A DNA stretch of 37,502 nt from Clostridium sp. Lineage in GTDB: Bacteria; Bacillota; Clostridia; Lachnospirales; Lachnospiraceae. Position numbers and translations under genes: made by a program. The DNA lies in NCBI GenBank assembly GCA_023664605.1, contig JAMPFF010000026.1, positions 1 through 37,502 of the forward strand, read 5' to 3'. Below, in pieces: positions 17,635 to 26,377 of this stretch (position 1 is the stretch's first letter; each line of letters opens with the position of its first letter). Under the pieces are notes generated by a model. It saw only the letters and a program-made list of their open reading frames with translations. It was not told the DNA's origin and did no database searches.

Positions 17635-17694
17635 AAGGTTGACAAACGACTACCTGCCATTACTATAACGCTTAGGTAGTCGCTTGTCAACCTT
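17635..17694 (-). promoter_or_regulatory. Paired operator dyads flanking the blaI promoter
   Basis: Two 21-base arms (17635-17655 and 17674-17694) form an inverted repeat with one mismatch. Each arm is itself an imperfect dyad of the form AGGTwGwC-N4-GwCwACCT. One covers the -35 box and the other the predicted start point. This fits two repressor dimers, although the core differs from the TACA/TGTA dyad of staphylococcal BlaI and MecI. The same sequence would form a long RNA hairpin followed by TTTT, so it may also terminate transcripts from the HD gene. Confidence 0.7.
17662..17690 (-). promoter_or_regulatory. Promoter of the blaI/M56-M23 operon
   Basis: TTGACA (17690-17685) with a 17-base spacer and TATAGT (17667-17662) on the minus strand. 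The predicted start near 17655 gives a leader of about 105 bases. Confidence 0.75.
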
Positions 17695-17732
17695 ATTTAT
17701 AAAAAATCATCCGTTTATCAGTCCAATTTCAC

Positions 17733-18326
17733 TCAATCGTCTTTGAGATTACCATTTTTGACATGCTCTTCAATTATTTTCTCTGCGTACTCCCAGATTG
17801 TATTTGAGCCCAATTTAGTACTCATATGTCTTTTCATTACCTGGCTTTTCCTAATTTCATGTTCCCGCCAATCTCTGCCATTATTTGAGTGATTCAAAAG
17901 TAACGGCTGAAAATTATCCATTACACGAACAAATCTTGCTTCCGGCGTTTCAGACGCTTCATATTCCTGAAACAGACTTTTCAATTCTTCTTTCTGATTA
18001 TCCGGCAGCAAGCCATAAATGCGTTCTGCCGCCTGCTCTTCCCGCACTTTTTTAGTCTCCTGCCCTTTTGCATCATAGGCATAGGTATCGCCCGCATCAA
18101 TCTCTACAATATCATGAATCAAAGCCATCATCATCGCTTTTGCCACATCAAACTCCTCATTTGCATACTCTTTTAACAAATAAACCATCATTGCCATATG
18201 CCAGGCATGTTCCGCGTCATTTTCGCGTCTTCCGTTTCCGCTCAGATGTGTCTGGCGAAGAATATTTTTTTCTTTATCCGCTTCTAAAATAAAATCAATT
18301 TGTTTCTTTAGCCGTTCCTTGTCCAT
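17733..18326 (-). CDS. HD-domain phosphohydrolase (YfbR/HDDC2-like nucleotidase)
   Basis: A 197-residue soluble metal-dependent phosphohydrolase. The pattern matches the YfbR/HDDC2 group, whose studied members dephosphorylate deoxynucleoside 5'-monophosphates: GNGRRENDAEHAWHMAMM (first His ligand), MALIHDIVEIDAGDTYAYD (HD metal pair plus conserved Glu and Asp), and RVMDNFQPLLLN (last Asp ligand). ATG 18326 is chosen because AAAGG lies upstream and because a promoter (-10 at 18366-18371) lies inside the longer frame that begins at 18431. The specific substrate is inferred from family only. It stands downstream of the DinB-like gene with its own promoter. Confidence 0.85.
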   Translation of the reverse strand: MDKERLKKQIDFILEADKEKNILRQTHLSGNGRRENDAEHAWHMAMMVYLLKEYANEEFDVAKAMMMALIHDIVEIDAGDTYAYDAKGQETKKVREEQAAERIYGLLPDNQKEELKSLFQEYEASETPEARFVRVMDNFQPLLLNHSNNGRDWREHEIRKSQVMKRHMSTKLGSNTIWEYAEKIIEEHVKNGNLKDD

Positions 18327-18365
18327 GGTGTACATCCTTTCTTCATAGTCTGATTTGTTCATCCA

Positions 18366-18394
18366 ATTATAACCTGTTTTTAATGAATGTACAA
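18366..18394 (-). promoter_or_regulatory. Promoter of the HD phosphohydrolase gene
   Basis: A perfect TATAAT (18371-18366) is preceded after 17 bases by TTGTAC (18394-18389). It lies 40 bases before the chosen start and supports the shorter protein. Confidence 0.55.
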
Positions 18395-18441
18395 AACCAG
18401 AATTGAAAACTTCTAATGGTAGCTGTATCATAATCTGCTGA

Positions 18442-19155
18442 TTAGTCCAAAATCGGCCAATGATTCAGGCAGGGCGGCAAGTGCATCATATGATGATTTG
18501 TCATGGGAGTTAAAATCATGCCGCCCCTTGTCAATCTCCCCCAAAAAACCAACAGCCACACAGAGCGAAAATCTGTAGTCACACCGCCCTCTTCCAATAT
18601 TCTCATGACCCATTCTTCAGGAACCATAGATTGTATCTGCTTCAATGTCAGACTTTCCAATATGCTGCGCGTATTTTTTCCTACGGTAATCATATAATCA
18701 CAAAGCGCAAGAATATTTATCTTTTTTCCAAACTCTACCACTTCATCAAATTCCAGTGCATTTCCGGTATCTGTAATGGAAGCGCCGATTTTTTTCTGCC
18801 ACTTTGCATTGAAAATCTGATTTTGATTTACCATTAACATATTGCTTACAATATCTTCAATGCGGTATGTATGCCAAAACTGCCAACACATAGGAACTTT
18901 TCTTGTTCCTGCATAATGCAAATCCACATAACCATTTTCTCTGGGTACTATCGCGTTTTGATTTCCTTGCAGCATATACTCCAAAACATAATCTGCTATC
19001 GTTTTTTCACATCCTCCGGATATTTCAGCAGGGTGTACCATAGCATGGACTTCCAATGTCAATTTTCTTATATTTTCAATGTCCGTTCCCTTTAAAGCCT
19101 TTTTTAATTCATTCTGTTTTTCTCTGATTGGTATCACTAATTCTTCTTTTTTCAT
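18442..19155 (-). CDS. DinB-fold protein, function unknown
   Basis: A 237-residue protein with the helical DinB/YfiT-type pattern. The metal-binding His residues fall in EVHAMVHPAE (about 36-45), in the WQFWHTYRIEDIVSNML helix (about 94-110, the usual H-x-x-D motif) and in NHHMMHLP near the C-terminus. DinB-like proteins include thiol-dependent S-transferases and enzymes of small-molecule modification; none can be named here. The ribosome site is GGAAAGGA, 11-14 bases before the ATG. It is followed by the HD gene and preceded by the WYL regulator on the same strand, 60 bases away; that regulator may control it. Confidence 0.65.
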   Translation of the reverse strand: MKKEELVIPIREKQNELKKALKGTDIENIRKLTLEVHAMVHPAEISGGCEKTIADYVLEYMLQGNQNAIVPRENGYVDLHYAGTRKVPMCWQFWHTYRIEDIVSNMLMVNQNQIFNAKWQKKIGASITDTGNALEFDEVVEFGKKINILALCDYMITVGKNTRSILESLTLKQIQSMVPEEWVMRILEEGGVTTDFRSVWLLVFWGRLTRGGMILTPMTNHHMMHLPPCLNHWPILD

Positions 19156-19215
19156 AAAATCTAATTCCTTTCCTGTATTAGTATTTTATGATATGATACA
19201 TGATATCCGCGACAT

Positions 19216-20136
19216 CTATATGTCGTAATTAGATAAAAAATTTTTTGCCGTCTCAATCAGCTCTTTTTTATATGACTCCGGTCCCACAACCTTTACTTTA
19301 TTTCCAAAGCTAAGCAGCAATGCTTTCCACAATCTCTCTTTCGCCGGAACGTCAATAAAAATCCGACTCACTGTTTCCTTCAGTTTTTCAGCCGGACAAT
19401 CGGGAAAATATTCTGACATTAAGTTTATATGCTCATTGTCAAACTGTACTTCAATGTGAATACACGTCTGATAATATTCCTGTTCGGAATCTTTCATAAG
19501 CTTCTCAATATTTCCATGCTCCATAACGGAAACCGTATCGGTGATATGCAAATCCTGTATTCGGGCAGCTTTAAATGTCCTATATTGTTTCTTTTCAGGA
19601 GAATAGGAAAACAAATACCAGGCGTACCATTTGTAATGTATCGCCAATGGCTCTATATATTGCTTCGATTCTTTCCCATCCGCATTCCGATAGTGAAATG
19701 CGACATGTTTTCTTTCTGCAATAGCCTGTTCTAACAAACGATTTATATTTTGTACATAATTATTTTCCCTTGTTACACCAAAATCCCAAAATACCTTTTG
19801 TCCGCCCTCTTTTTCTATAATGGCGTTGTATTTTTCAATCAATGCTTTTAAAGTATCGCTTGTATAGGAGGTTGCCAGGCTTTCCAGCGCTTTTATAATC
19901 ATCTGCTGTTCATCGTCCCTGATGTCACTGTTTTTTATTTTGTAAGTTGGCAAAATGGAATATCCCCCATATTTCCCGCTATCTGCATAAACAGGTATGC
20001 CTATTGCGGAAATACTGACCATATCCCGCTGTATCGTCCTGACGGATACATGAAAACGCTTGGCCAAATAACTTGCCGGAACATTGTCATGGTTGATTAA
20101 ATAAATAATCATTTCCAGTATTCTATCCACTTTCAT
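19216..20136 (-). CDS. HTH-WYL transcriptional regulator (YafY/DeoR-like)
   Basis: A 306-residue regulator. An N-terminal helix-turn-helix (about 1-60: MKVDRILEMIIYLI, ASYLAKRFHVSVRTIQRDM) and a central WYL domain (about 135-215: HVAFHYRNADGKESKQYIEPLAIHYKWYAWYLFSY, then RTFKAARIQDL) are followed by a C-terminal WCX region. WYL domains sense ligands such as nucleic-acid fragments or nucleotides. I start at ATG 20136 because CAGGAGG lies just before it, and an ATG at 20154 overlaps that ribosome site. The neighbours downstream (DinB-like and HD phosphohydrolase) are plausible targets, but nothing in the sequence proves this. Confidence 0.9.
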   Translation of the reverse strand: MKVDRILEMIIYLINHDNVPASYLAKRFHVSVRTIQRDMVSISAIGIPVYADSGKYGGYSILPTYKIKNSDIRDDEQQMIIKALESLATSYTSDTLKALIEKYNAIIEKEGGQKVFWDFGVTRENNYVQNINRLLEQAIAERKHVAFHYRNADGKESKQYIEPLAIHYKWYAWYLFSYSPEKKQYRTFKAARIQDLHITDTVSVMEHGNIEKLMKDSEQEYYQTCIHIEVQFDNEHINLMSEYFPDCPAEKLKETVSRIFIDVPAKERLWKALLLSFGNKVKVVGPESYKKELIETAKNFLSNYDI

Positions 20137-20279
20137 AAAAAAAGCCTCCTGCATAATTGTATATTTTTACTAATTTTTTCTCAAAACCCCTATAATATTT
20201 CTCATTTTTGCCGATATATAAAATAGAACAAACAACGGACAGCACACTGTCCTTATGTTAAATTTTCAAGGAGGGATAA

Positions 20280-20537
20280 GACGCATACGGATATGAAACG
20301 CTCTATAAAGTGCAAGCGGTCACGGTGATACCGCGTCCGAAGAAGCTCTCTTCCGAGGACGAAAAGCGCCAGTCCAAGCGGGAGCAGTCCGGTACGCTGG
20401 CAAAGAAATTTTTTGCAGACGTACTTGACGAAGCATGTGAAAGGGAGCAGCAGAAAGATATCCACGTTTATACAAAAGGATATACGAAAAACGCACTTCC
20501 CTACTGTAACTTTATTAATATGCGGGAATATTGTTAG
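20280..20537 (+). pseudogene. Remnant or 5'-damaged small gene, plus strand
   Basis: An 86-codon open frame runs from just after a TAA at 20277 to TAG at 20535-20537, with clean coding bias (Lys, Glu and Gln rich; segments LAKKFFADVLDEACE and INMREYC). It has no in-frame ATG. A GTG at 20310 has no ribosome site. A good AAGGAGGG with ATG at 20293 exists but is in another frame and meets TGA after 11 codons. The simplest reading is that a frameshift or deletion removed the true start. A terminator hairpin follows at 20555-20587. I do not recognise the family. Confidence 0.45.
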
Positions 20538-20554
20538 CCCGTCAACACAAAAAC

Positions 20555-20587
20555 AAAAGGTATCTTGGTATTTCCGAGATACCTTTT
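20555..20587. terminator. Bidirectional terminator between the plus-strand remnant and trpA
   Basis: A stem of up to 14 pairs (AAAAGGTATCT against AGATACCTTTT, extended by GG/CC) has a 5-base loop and is followed by T-runs in both directions. On the minus strand it lies 32 bases after the trpA stop and closes the trp transcript. Confidence 0.88.
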
Positions 20588-20618
20588 TAAGTGTCTTATT
20601 TTTGCTGCGCAATCCTTA

Positions 20619-21416
20619 TCATATCTTTCCTAATTCTTTTTTAAACGTCTCTATATACTCTTTCGCCTTATCAATATTATAATCATTTTCTTCCAGCAGT
20701 TTAATAAAATAAGAACCGACGATACAACCGTCAATGATATCTCTCATTGGCGCTACATCTTTCGCGGTACGGATGCCGAATCCCATCATAACGGGGATAT
20801 GGGAAACCTTTTTTACCTCCTGCAAATAAGACACAACGTCCTTATGGAAGTCCGCCGCCTGTCCGGTCACGCCCATGGAGGAAACGCAGTATACAAACCC
20901 TCTGGCATGTTCCAATAACATCGGCACTCTCTGTTTGGATACCGGCGTCACAAGCTGTAACAGTATCGGTGCATCCGCTGTCTTTTCCAATACTTCTTTT
21001 AACGGTTTTTGCTCCTCATATGGCAAATCCGGCACAATGAGTCCGTCCACCCCCGTCTGCGCACATTTTGCCGCAAACGCTTCCAGCCCGTAATAAGTAA
21101 TGGTATTATAATACATCATAAATACAATCGGCAGCATACAGCCCTCCCTACGGACACGCTCCATCATGGTAAATACCTTGACCAGATTTGTCCCCTGTTG
21201 AATCGACTTATAGGACGCCGCCTGAATCACCGGACCGTCCGCCACCGGGTCGGAAAAAGGAATCCCCAGTTCCAGAATATCCAGCCCCGCTTCCTCCTGC
21301 GCCTTAATAAGAGCCGCACAGCCGTCCATATCGGGAAGCCCCGCCGTAATATAAGTAACAAAAGCCTTTTCGCCTTTTTGTTGTAATTGTTGTAGTTTTT
21401 CTTCTATTCTGTTCAT
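20619..21416 (-). CDS. trpA: Tryptophan synthase alpha chain
   Basis: A 265-residue full-length subunit that cleaves indole-3-glycerol phosphate to indole, which passes to the beta chain. Clear motifs are FVTYITAGLPD, LDILELGIPFSDPVADGPVIQ (catalytic Glu and Asp), DGLIVPDLPYEE, FVYCVSSMGVTG and GFGIRTAKDV, with the phosphate site GCIVGSYFIKLL. The ribosome site is GGGAG, 6 bases before ATG. It is last of trpC-trpF-trpB-trpA, 59 bases after trpB, and followed by a strong terminator. Full identity is certain from motifs. Confidence 0.97.
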   Translation of the reverse strand: MNRIEEKLQQLQQKGEKAFVTYITAGLPDMDGCAALIKAQEEAGLDILELGIPFSDPVADGPVIQAASYKSIQQGTNLVKVFTMMERVRREGCMLPIVFMMYYNTITYYGLEAFAAKCAQTGVDGLIVPDLPYEEQKPLKEVLEKTADAPILLQLVTPVSKQRVPMLLEHARGFVYCVSSMGVTGQAADFHKDVVSYLQEVKKVSHIPVMMGFGIRTAKDVAPMRDIIDGCIVGSYFIKLLEENDYNIDKAKEYIETFKKELGKI

Positions 21417-21475
21417 CTTAATCTCCCATTCTTACTCAACCTGCGAGTTTGGCATATGCTTACCGTGCCTTTCTT

Positions 21476-22660
21476 TTAATTCAAATATCCTTTTCCGCTA
21501 AAATAGGACTCTATCGTATGGACGTCCTTATCGCCCCGCCCCGACAGACACAGCACAATCGCCTGGTCTTTTGTCATATCTTTCGCCTTTTTAAACGCAT
21601 AGGCAAGCGCATGTGCGCTCTCGATTGCCGGGATAATGCCCTCCATCATGCAAAGCTCCCTAAGCGCCGCCATCGCCTCGTCATCGGTAATCGACACATA
21701 TTTTGCCCTGCCGCTGTCTTTTAAATAAGCGTGTTCCGGTCCTACGCCGGGATAATCTAACCCCGCCGAAATGGAATGCGCAAGCTGCACATTGCCGTCC
21801 TCATCCTGTAAAAGATAGGAACGCATCCCGTGCAGGGTTCCCGGTTTGCCAAGCGCCATCGCGGAGGCGTGCTTTCCGGTCTCAATGCCCATTCCTGCTG
21901 CCTCCACACCAATCAGTTCCACTTCTTTATCCTCTATAAAATCCGCAAACATACCGATGGCATTTGAGCCGCCGCCCACGCACGCCATAACTACTTCCGG
22001 CAGTCTGCCCTCTTTTTCCAAAAACTGCTTTTTCGTCTCCGTACTGATACATCTCTGGAACTCTTTTACCATCTTAGGATAGGGATGCGGTCCCACCGCA
22101 GAACCGATAATATAAAACGTATCCTCCGCCTCTTTTGCCCATGTGCGGATTGCCTCGTTCGTTGCGTCCTTTAACGTATTGCTGCCGGATTCCACGCTGA
22201 TAACCTTCGCGCCGAGCATCTCCATACGCATCACATTAAGATGCTGTCTCTCGATATCCTCAGAACCCATATAGACTTTACATTCCATGCCGAAAAGCGC
22301 CGCTCCGGTAGCCGTCGCCACGCCGTGCTGTCCCGCGCCCGTCTCTGCGATAACCTTGGTCTTTCCCATGCGCTTTGCCAGCAGAATCTGTCCAATGACG
22401 TTATTGATTTTATGCGCTCCGGTATGGTTTAAGTCCTCGCGCTTTAAGTATATTTTCGTACCGTATTTTTCGGAAAGGCGGGCTGCATAGTAAAGCGGCG
22501 TCTCCCTTCCCACATATTCTCTTAGATAATAATGATACTCTTCCCAGAACTTTTCGTCGCGAATCGCCTCTTCAAACGCTTTCTCCAGTTCCGCCAGCGT
22601 ATTCATCAATGTTTCCGCCACATACTGTCCGCCAAACGCGCCATAATATTTTTCACTCAT
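21476..22660 (-). CDS. trpB: Tryptophan synthase beta chain
   Basis: A 394-residue PLP enzyme that joins indole and serine to tryptophan. The PLP lysine is Lys84 in [11 protein letters not shown], and the phosphate cup is GGGSNAIG. Other family marks are [39 protein letters not shown] and [10 protein letters not shown]. It is the usual TrpB1 length and carries the alpha-chain contact features, so it fits the adjacent trpA. The start overlaps the trpF gene by 8 bases, with AAAGG upstream. Confidence 0.97.
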   Translation of the reverse strand: MSEKYYGAFGGQYVAETLMNTLAELEKAFEEAIRDEKFWEEYHYYLREYVGRETPLYYAARLSEKYGTKIYLKREDLNHTGAHKINNVIGQILLAKRMGKTKVIAETGAGQHGVATATGAALFGMECKVYMGSEDIERQHLNVMRMEMLGAKVISVESGSNTLKDATNEAIRTWAKEAEDTFYIIGSAVGPHPYPKMVKEFQRCISTETKKQFLEKEGRLPEVVMACVGGGSNAIGMFADFIEDKEVELIGVEAAGMGIETGKHASAMALGKPGTLHGMRSYLLQDEDGNVQLAHSISAGLDYPGVGPEHAYLKDSGRAKYVSITDDEAMAALRELCMMEGIIPAIESAHALAYAFKKAKDMTKDQAIVLCLSGRGDKDVHTIESYFSGKGYLN

Positions 22661-23387
22661 CTGCTCTTACCTTTCTGATAAACTCTTTTATTTTTTCCCT
22701 GTCTTTCATCACTGTGCCGTCAGCCATAATATCATCTTTTTCCACACCGCTTGAAACATCCGCCACATCAGGATGCACATGCGCGATTGCCTCCCTCACA
22801 TTTTTGCCGTTTAACCCGCCCGCTAGAAATATCTTTTTCTCACTGCAATATGTGCTGCCGTCGGTCGTACCATCCACTGCGCCACCGTCTGACCTCTTAT
22901 TTTTCCAAAAATCAGGTATCAGGTTCCAGTCAAATGTCGTTCCGCTTCCCGGGCTTTGCGCGTCGAATAAATACGCCGCTACTTTCGGGCAGCCGTCATA
23001 TTGATGACAAGCGTCCATCTCTGCCGTGGAAAACGCCCTGATGACCGGAATGGAAACCGTATCAAGCGTCTCCTTAGTAAGCTTTCCATGAATCTGTATC
23101 ATATCAAACCCGGTCTCTTCTATTTCCTTTACCTGTTCGGGCGTCGGCGAGACCGTAACCGCAACCGAGACAGGCGCGGTAAAGTTTTTATCCTCCCGCC
23201 GCCTCTTTTCGCATTCCGTGCGGCAGACACCGAGTAATTTCCCCGCGTTCTCTATACTGTTATTGCGCCTGCTTTTGGGAAAAAATAAAACGATACCGAA
23301 ATAATCTGCGTTTTCCTCCAATATCCACTTTACTTCCTCCTGCCTTGTCAGGCCGCATATTTTTACCTGCGTTTTCTTCTCTTCCAT
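22653..23387 (-). CDS. trpF: Phosphoribosylanthranilate isomerase
   Basis: A 244-residue (beta/alpha)8 enzyme of tryptophan synthesis. The catalytic Cys is in VKICGLT near the N-terminus and the acid Asp in [16 protein letters not shown]. Others are [21 protein letters not shown] and [12 protein letters not shown]. It is about 40 residues longer than typical TrpF owing to two hydrophilic insertions, about residues 56-70 (rich in Arg, Lys and Glu) and about 170-187 (Gly, Asp and Ser rich). Both fall where surface loops are expected, so function should be retained. It lies 34 bases after trpC and overlaps trpB. Confidence 0.95.
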   Translation of the reverse strand: MEEKKTQVKICGLTRQEEVKWILEENADYFGIVLFFPKSRRNNSIENAGKLLGVCRTECEKRRREDKNFTAPVSVAVTVSPTPEQVKEIEETGFDMIQIHGKLTKETLDTVSIPVIRAFSTAEMDACHQYDGCPKVAAYLFDAQSPGSGTTFDWNLIPDFWKNKRSDGGAVDGTTDGSTYCSEKKIFLAGGLNGKNVREAIAHVHPDVADVSSGVEKDDIMADGTVMKDREKIKEFIRKVRADE

Positions 23388-23421
23388 ATCCTTTTCTCCG
23401 GCTTTTGATAATCCTCTTATC

Positions 23422-24210
23422 CTACGCCAGTTCTTTCCACTTCTTCGCCAACAGTTCCGGTTCTTTGGCTTCCATAAAGACGGTGCCGATTAACAGCACG
23501 TCCACGCCCACCTGTTTTAAAAAGACGATATCCTCATCTTTCGTAACGCCGCTTTCCGATACAAGAATCGTTTCTTTCGGCATCATCTGCGCCAGCCTTT
23601 TTGTCGTCTGTAAATCAATCGTAAAATCTTTTAAATTCCTGTTATTGACGCCGATTATTTTCGCGTCAAGACCAATCGCACGCATCATTTCTTCTTCGTC
23701 ATGCACCTCCACCAGCGCGTCCATACCGAGCGCATAGGCGAGTTCATAAAACATTTTAAGCTCCCTGTCGGTCAATATCGCGGCAATCAATAGAATGCAG
23801 TCCGCACCGATAACCTTCGCTTCAAAAATCTGGTACGGGTCAATGATAAAATCCTTACGAATCATCGGCAGCGGAGTAATCTCACGGATTTTTTTAAAAT
23901 ACTCCACGTTTCCTAAAAAATGGTCCTCCTCCGTCAAACAGGAAATTGCGTCCACGGAAGCGTTGTATTTATCAATTCTGTCCGTCAGCTCTATTTTATT
24001 ATCCATCTTCCCATGGCTGGGCGACGCTTTCTTAAACTCCCCGATAATGGAAAGCCCGTCTTTGGCAAGCGCCTGATAGAAACTGATGCTTTCCCTTTCA
24101 CAAGACGCCGCCAGCTCTTTCATCTCTTCTTCCGATATTCTTGCCTTATGCTCTATGAGTCTTTTTTTCTTATCCGCTACAATCTCGTCTAATATCATAT
24201 CCTTACCCAT
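23422..24210 (-). CDS. trpC: Indole-3-glycerol phosphate synthase
   Basis: A 262-residue enzyme closing the indole ring. Motifs: IIGEFKKASPSHG (substrate Lys and Ser), ISCLTEEDHFLGN, PLPMIRKDFIIDPYQI (catalytic Lys), DCILLIAAIL, ALVEVHDEEEM, IGVNNRNLKDF, LVSESGV and LIGTVFM. Length and order are typical. The ATG at 24210 has a modest GGCGGAAAGG ahead, and ATG 24198 is an alternative. It begins only 15 bases after the glycogen-debranching gene, and no trpD, trpG or trpE lies upstream. No tryptophan leader peptide or T-box is visible before it. Confidence 0.96.
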   Translation of the reverse strand: MGKDMILDEIVADKKKRLIEHKARISEEEMKELAASCERESISFYQALAKDGLSIIGEFKKASPSHGKMDNKIELTDRIDKYNASVDAISCLTEEDHFLGNVEYFKKIREITPLPMIRKDFIIDPYQIFEAKVIGADCILLIAAILTDRELKMFYELAYALGMDALVEVHDEEEMMRAIGLDAKIIGVNNRNLKDFTIDLQTTKRLAQMMPKETILVSESGVTKDEDIVFLKQVGVDVLLIGTVFMEAKEPELLAKKWKELA

Positions 24211-24225
24211 GCCTTTCCGCCCGTA

Positions 24226-26346
24226 TCATTCCGGCTTCTGCGCCAGCAGAACCACTACCGTCCTCGGCGGTATTTTCAGGGTGCTTTTATATTGAAACTC
24301 CGTCAGAGCCTCCACGTCCTGTCCGTCCTCGTATGGTATAAACGTATTGACGCACACTTTCCATTTCATATTATCCGGCAGTTCCGGAAGCTGCATAATA
24401 ACAGGCTCCCAATATGCGTTCATGGCATAGAAAATAATGTCGTCCTCTTCGTCCTTTTCATCCCTGCCCGCATACATAATGCCGATAATCCTGCTGTTAT
24501 AGTCCGTTCCGGCATTCCACGGGTGACCGTTATGGATGCTTATTTCCGGCAGTTTACTGGAAATCTGCGCCGTAGACTTTCTTAAAATGGCGTGCTTTTT
24601 GCGGAACGCTATCATATAGCGGAAAAAGTCATGAATTTCCCGGTATTCATCCAGCCTGTTCCAATCCAGCCAAGAAATAATATTATCCTGACAGTAAGCG
24701 TTATTATTGCCAAACTGCGTATTGCAAAACTCATCCCCGGCATAAAACATCGCCGTTCCTCTGCTGCACATCAACGTGGCGAACGCATTTTTTACCATAC
24801 GGCGGCGCAGAAGCTCTACGACAGGGTCATCCGTCTCTCCCTCAACGCCGCAGTTCCAACTGTTGCCGTTATTGTCTCCGTCGGTGTTGTTCCAGCCGTT
24901 TTTCTCATTATGTTTCATATTATAGGCATATAAATCATAAAGCGTAAAGCCGTCATGACAGGTTAAGAAGTTTACGGAAGCGCCGTGTCCCCTTATCTGC
25001 GCGTCATACATATCCTTAGAACCGGTAATTCTCGTAATCGCCGTTGCCGCCATGCCCTCGTCTCCTTTTAAGAAACGCCGCATATCGTCGCGGTACTTTC
25101 CGTTCCATTCCGACCATCTGTTAAAGGACGGGAAGTTTCCCACCTGATACAGCCCTCCTGCATCCCATGCCTCCGCAATCAGTTTTACTTTTCCTAAAAT
25201 AGAGTCACAGGCAATCGCGTGTAAAATAGGAGGCTCCGCCATAGGCGCGCCGTGCTGGTCTCTGGACAAAATAGACGCAAGGTCAAAGCGGAAACCGTCC
25301 ACACGGTATTCCGTCGCCCAGAAGCGCAGGCAGTCAATGATAAAACGGCGGGTCGTCGGGTGGTTGCAGTTTAAGACATTGCCGCACCCGCTGAAATTAT
25401 AATAATAACCGCCCGGCGTCAAAATATAGTAAATATTATTATCGATTCCCTTAAAAGAAAAGCAGGGACCGTCCTCATTCCCTTCCGCCGTATGATTAAA
25501 GACAACGTCCAAAATAACTTCGATGCCGTTTTCCTTTAATTCATAAATAAGCTGTTTTAACTCATCCCCCTCATGGTTGTGTTCCACAACGGAGGTATAA
25601 CTTGTATTCGGCGCAAAAAAGCAGACCGTATTATAGCCCCAGTAATTATAAAGCTGCTGCCCGTCCACCACTCTTGCGCTTTCCATTTCGTCAAATTCAA
25701 ATATCGGCATCAGTTCTACCGCGTTGATTCCCAAGTCTTTCAGATAAGGAATCTTCTGGCGAAGCCCCTCGTATGTGCCTTTCGCCGATACGCCGGAAGA
25801 AGCGTCCTTGGTAAATCCTCTGACGTGCATCTCATAAATGACCAAATCTTCTACAGGATGCTCCAACTGTCTGATATTGCCCCAGTCAAAGTTATTTTCC
25901 ACAACCCTTGCATGATAAACAAAACCGTTGTCACTTTCCGGCCTGTCGCCCCAGTTTCTCTGTCCTGTCACCGCCCTTGCATAGGGGTCTAACAGGATAT
26001 TGTTTTTATCAAAAAGCAATCCTTTTTCCTTGTCATAAGGCCCGTCCAACTGGAAAGCATACTCAAATTCCTCGATTTTCAAACCAAAAACCAGCATGGA
26101 ATAAGTATTTCCGATATGATACGACTCCGGAAATTTCAATCTTGCATAAGGCTCTTTCTCATGCGGGTGAAACAGTAAGAGCGTACAACTTGTCGCGCCG
26201 AACGAATGAATCGTGAAACTGACGCCGTTTGACGCTGCCGCCGCACCGTCTCTGTTATAAAATCCCGGCCGAACCTTAAACCCGTCAATGATATCAAGCG
26301 GCTGTAAACCAACGCCCCTTTTGGGCTTCTGCTTTGTAAAATCCAT
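24226..26346 (-). CDS. Glycogen debranching enzyme / isoamylase-type alpha-1,6-glucosidase (GH13)
   Basis: A 706-residue GH13 debranching enzyme acting on glycogen or glycogen-like alpha-glucan. An N-terminal beta domain (about 10-110) precedes the barrel (about 140-600). Conserved sites are YEMHVRGFT, VELMPIFEFDE, LDVVFNHTAEG, VDGFRFDLAS (nucleophile Asp), LIAEAWDAGG (acid/base Glu) and FLTCHDGFTLYD (transition-state His-Asp). It ends in a C-terminal beta domain. It resembles GlgX and TreX more than PulA. I use ATG 26346 with AAAGGAAG upstream; a longer frame to 26415 runs into the previous gene. It lies 31 bases after the receiver/alarmone-synthetase gene and 15 before trpC. Confidence 0.9.
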   Translation of the reverse strand: MDFTKQKPKRGVGLQPLDIIDGFKVRPGFYNRDGAAAASNGVSFTIHSFGATSCTLLLFHPHEKEPYARLKFPESYHIGNTYSMLVFGLKIEEFEYAFQLDGPYDKEKGLLFDKNNILLDPYARAVTGQRNWGDRPESDNGFVYHARVVENNFDWGNIRQLEHPVEDLVIYEMHVRGFTKDASSGVSAKGTYEGLRQKIPYLKDLGINAVELMPIFEFDEMESARVVDGQQLYNYWGYNTVCFFAPNTSYTSVVEHNHEGDELKQLIYELKENGIEVILDVVFNHTAEGNEDGPCFSFKGIDNNIYYILTPGGYYYNFSGCGNVLNCNHPTTRRFIIDCLRFWATEYRVDGFRFDLASILSRDQHGAPMAEPPILHAIACDSILGKVKLIAEAWDAGGLYQVGNFPSFNRWSEWNGKYRDDMRRFLKGDEGMAATAITRITGSKDMYDAQIRGHGASVNFLTCHDGFTLYDLYAYNMKHNEKNGWNNTDGDNNGNSWNCGVEGETDDPVVELLRRRMVKNAFATLMCSRGTAMFYAGDEFCNTQFGNNNAYCQDNIISWLDWNRLDEYREIHDFFRYMIAFRKKHAILRKSTAQISSKLPEISIHNGHPWNAGTDYNSRIIGIMYAGRDEKDEEDDIIFYAMNAYWEPVIMQLPELPDNMKWKVCVNTFIPYEDGQDVEALTEFQYKSTLKIPPRTVVVLLAQKPE

Positions 26347-26377
26347 GTCTTTTCTTCCTTTCAGGCTAGTCAGTAAA

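Noticed and set aside
24211-24225. Possible tryptophan attenuator or T-box before trpC
   Set aside because: Only 15 bases separate trpC from the debranching gene, with no Trp-codon leader and no T-box hairpins.
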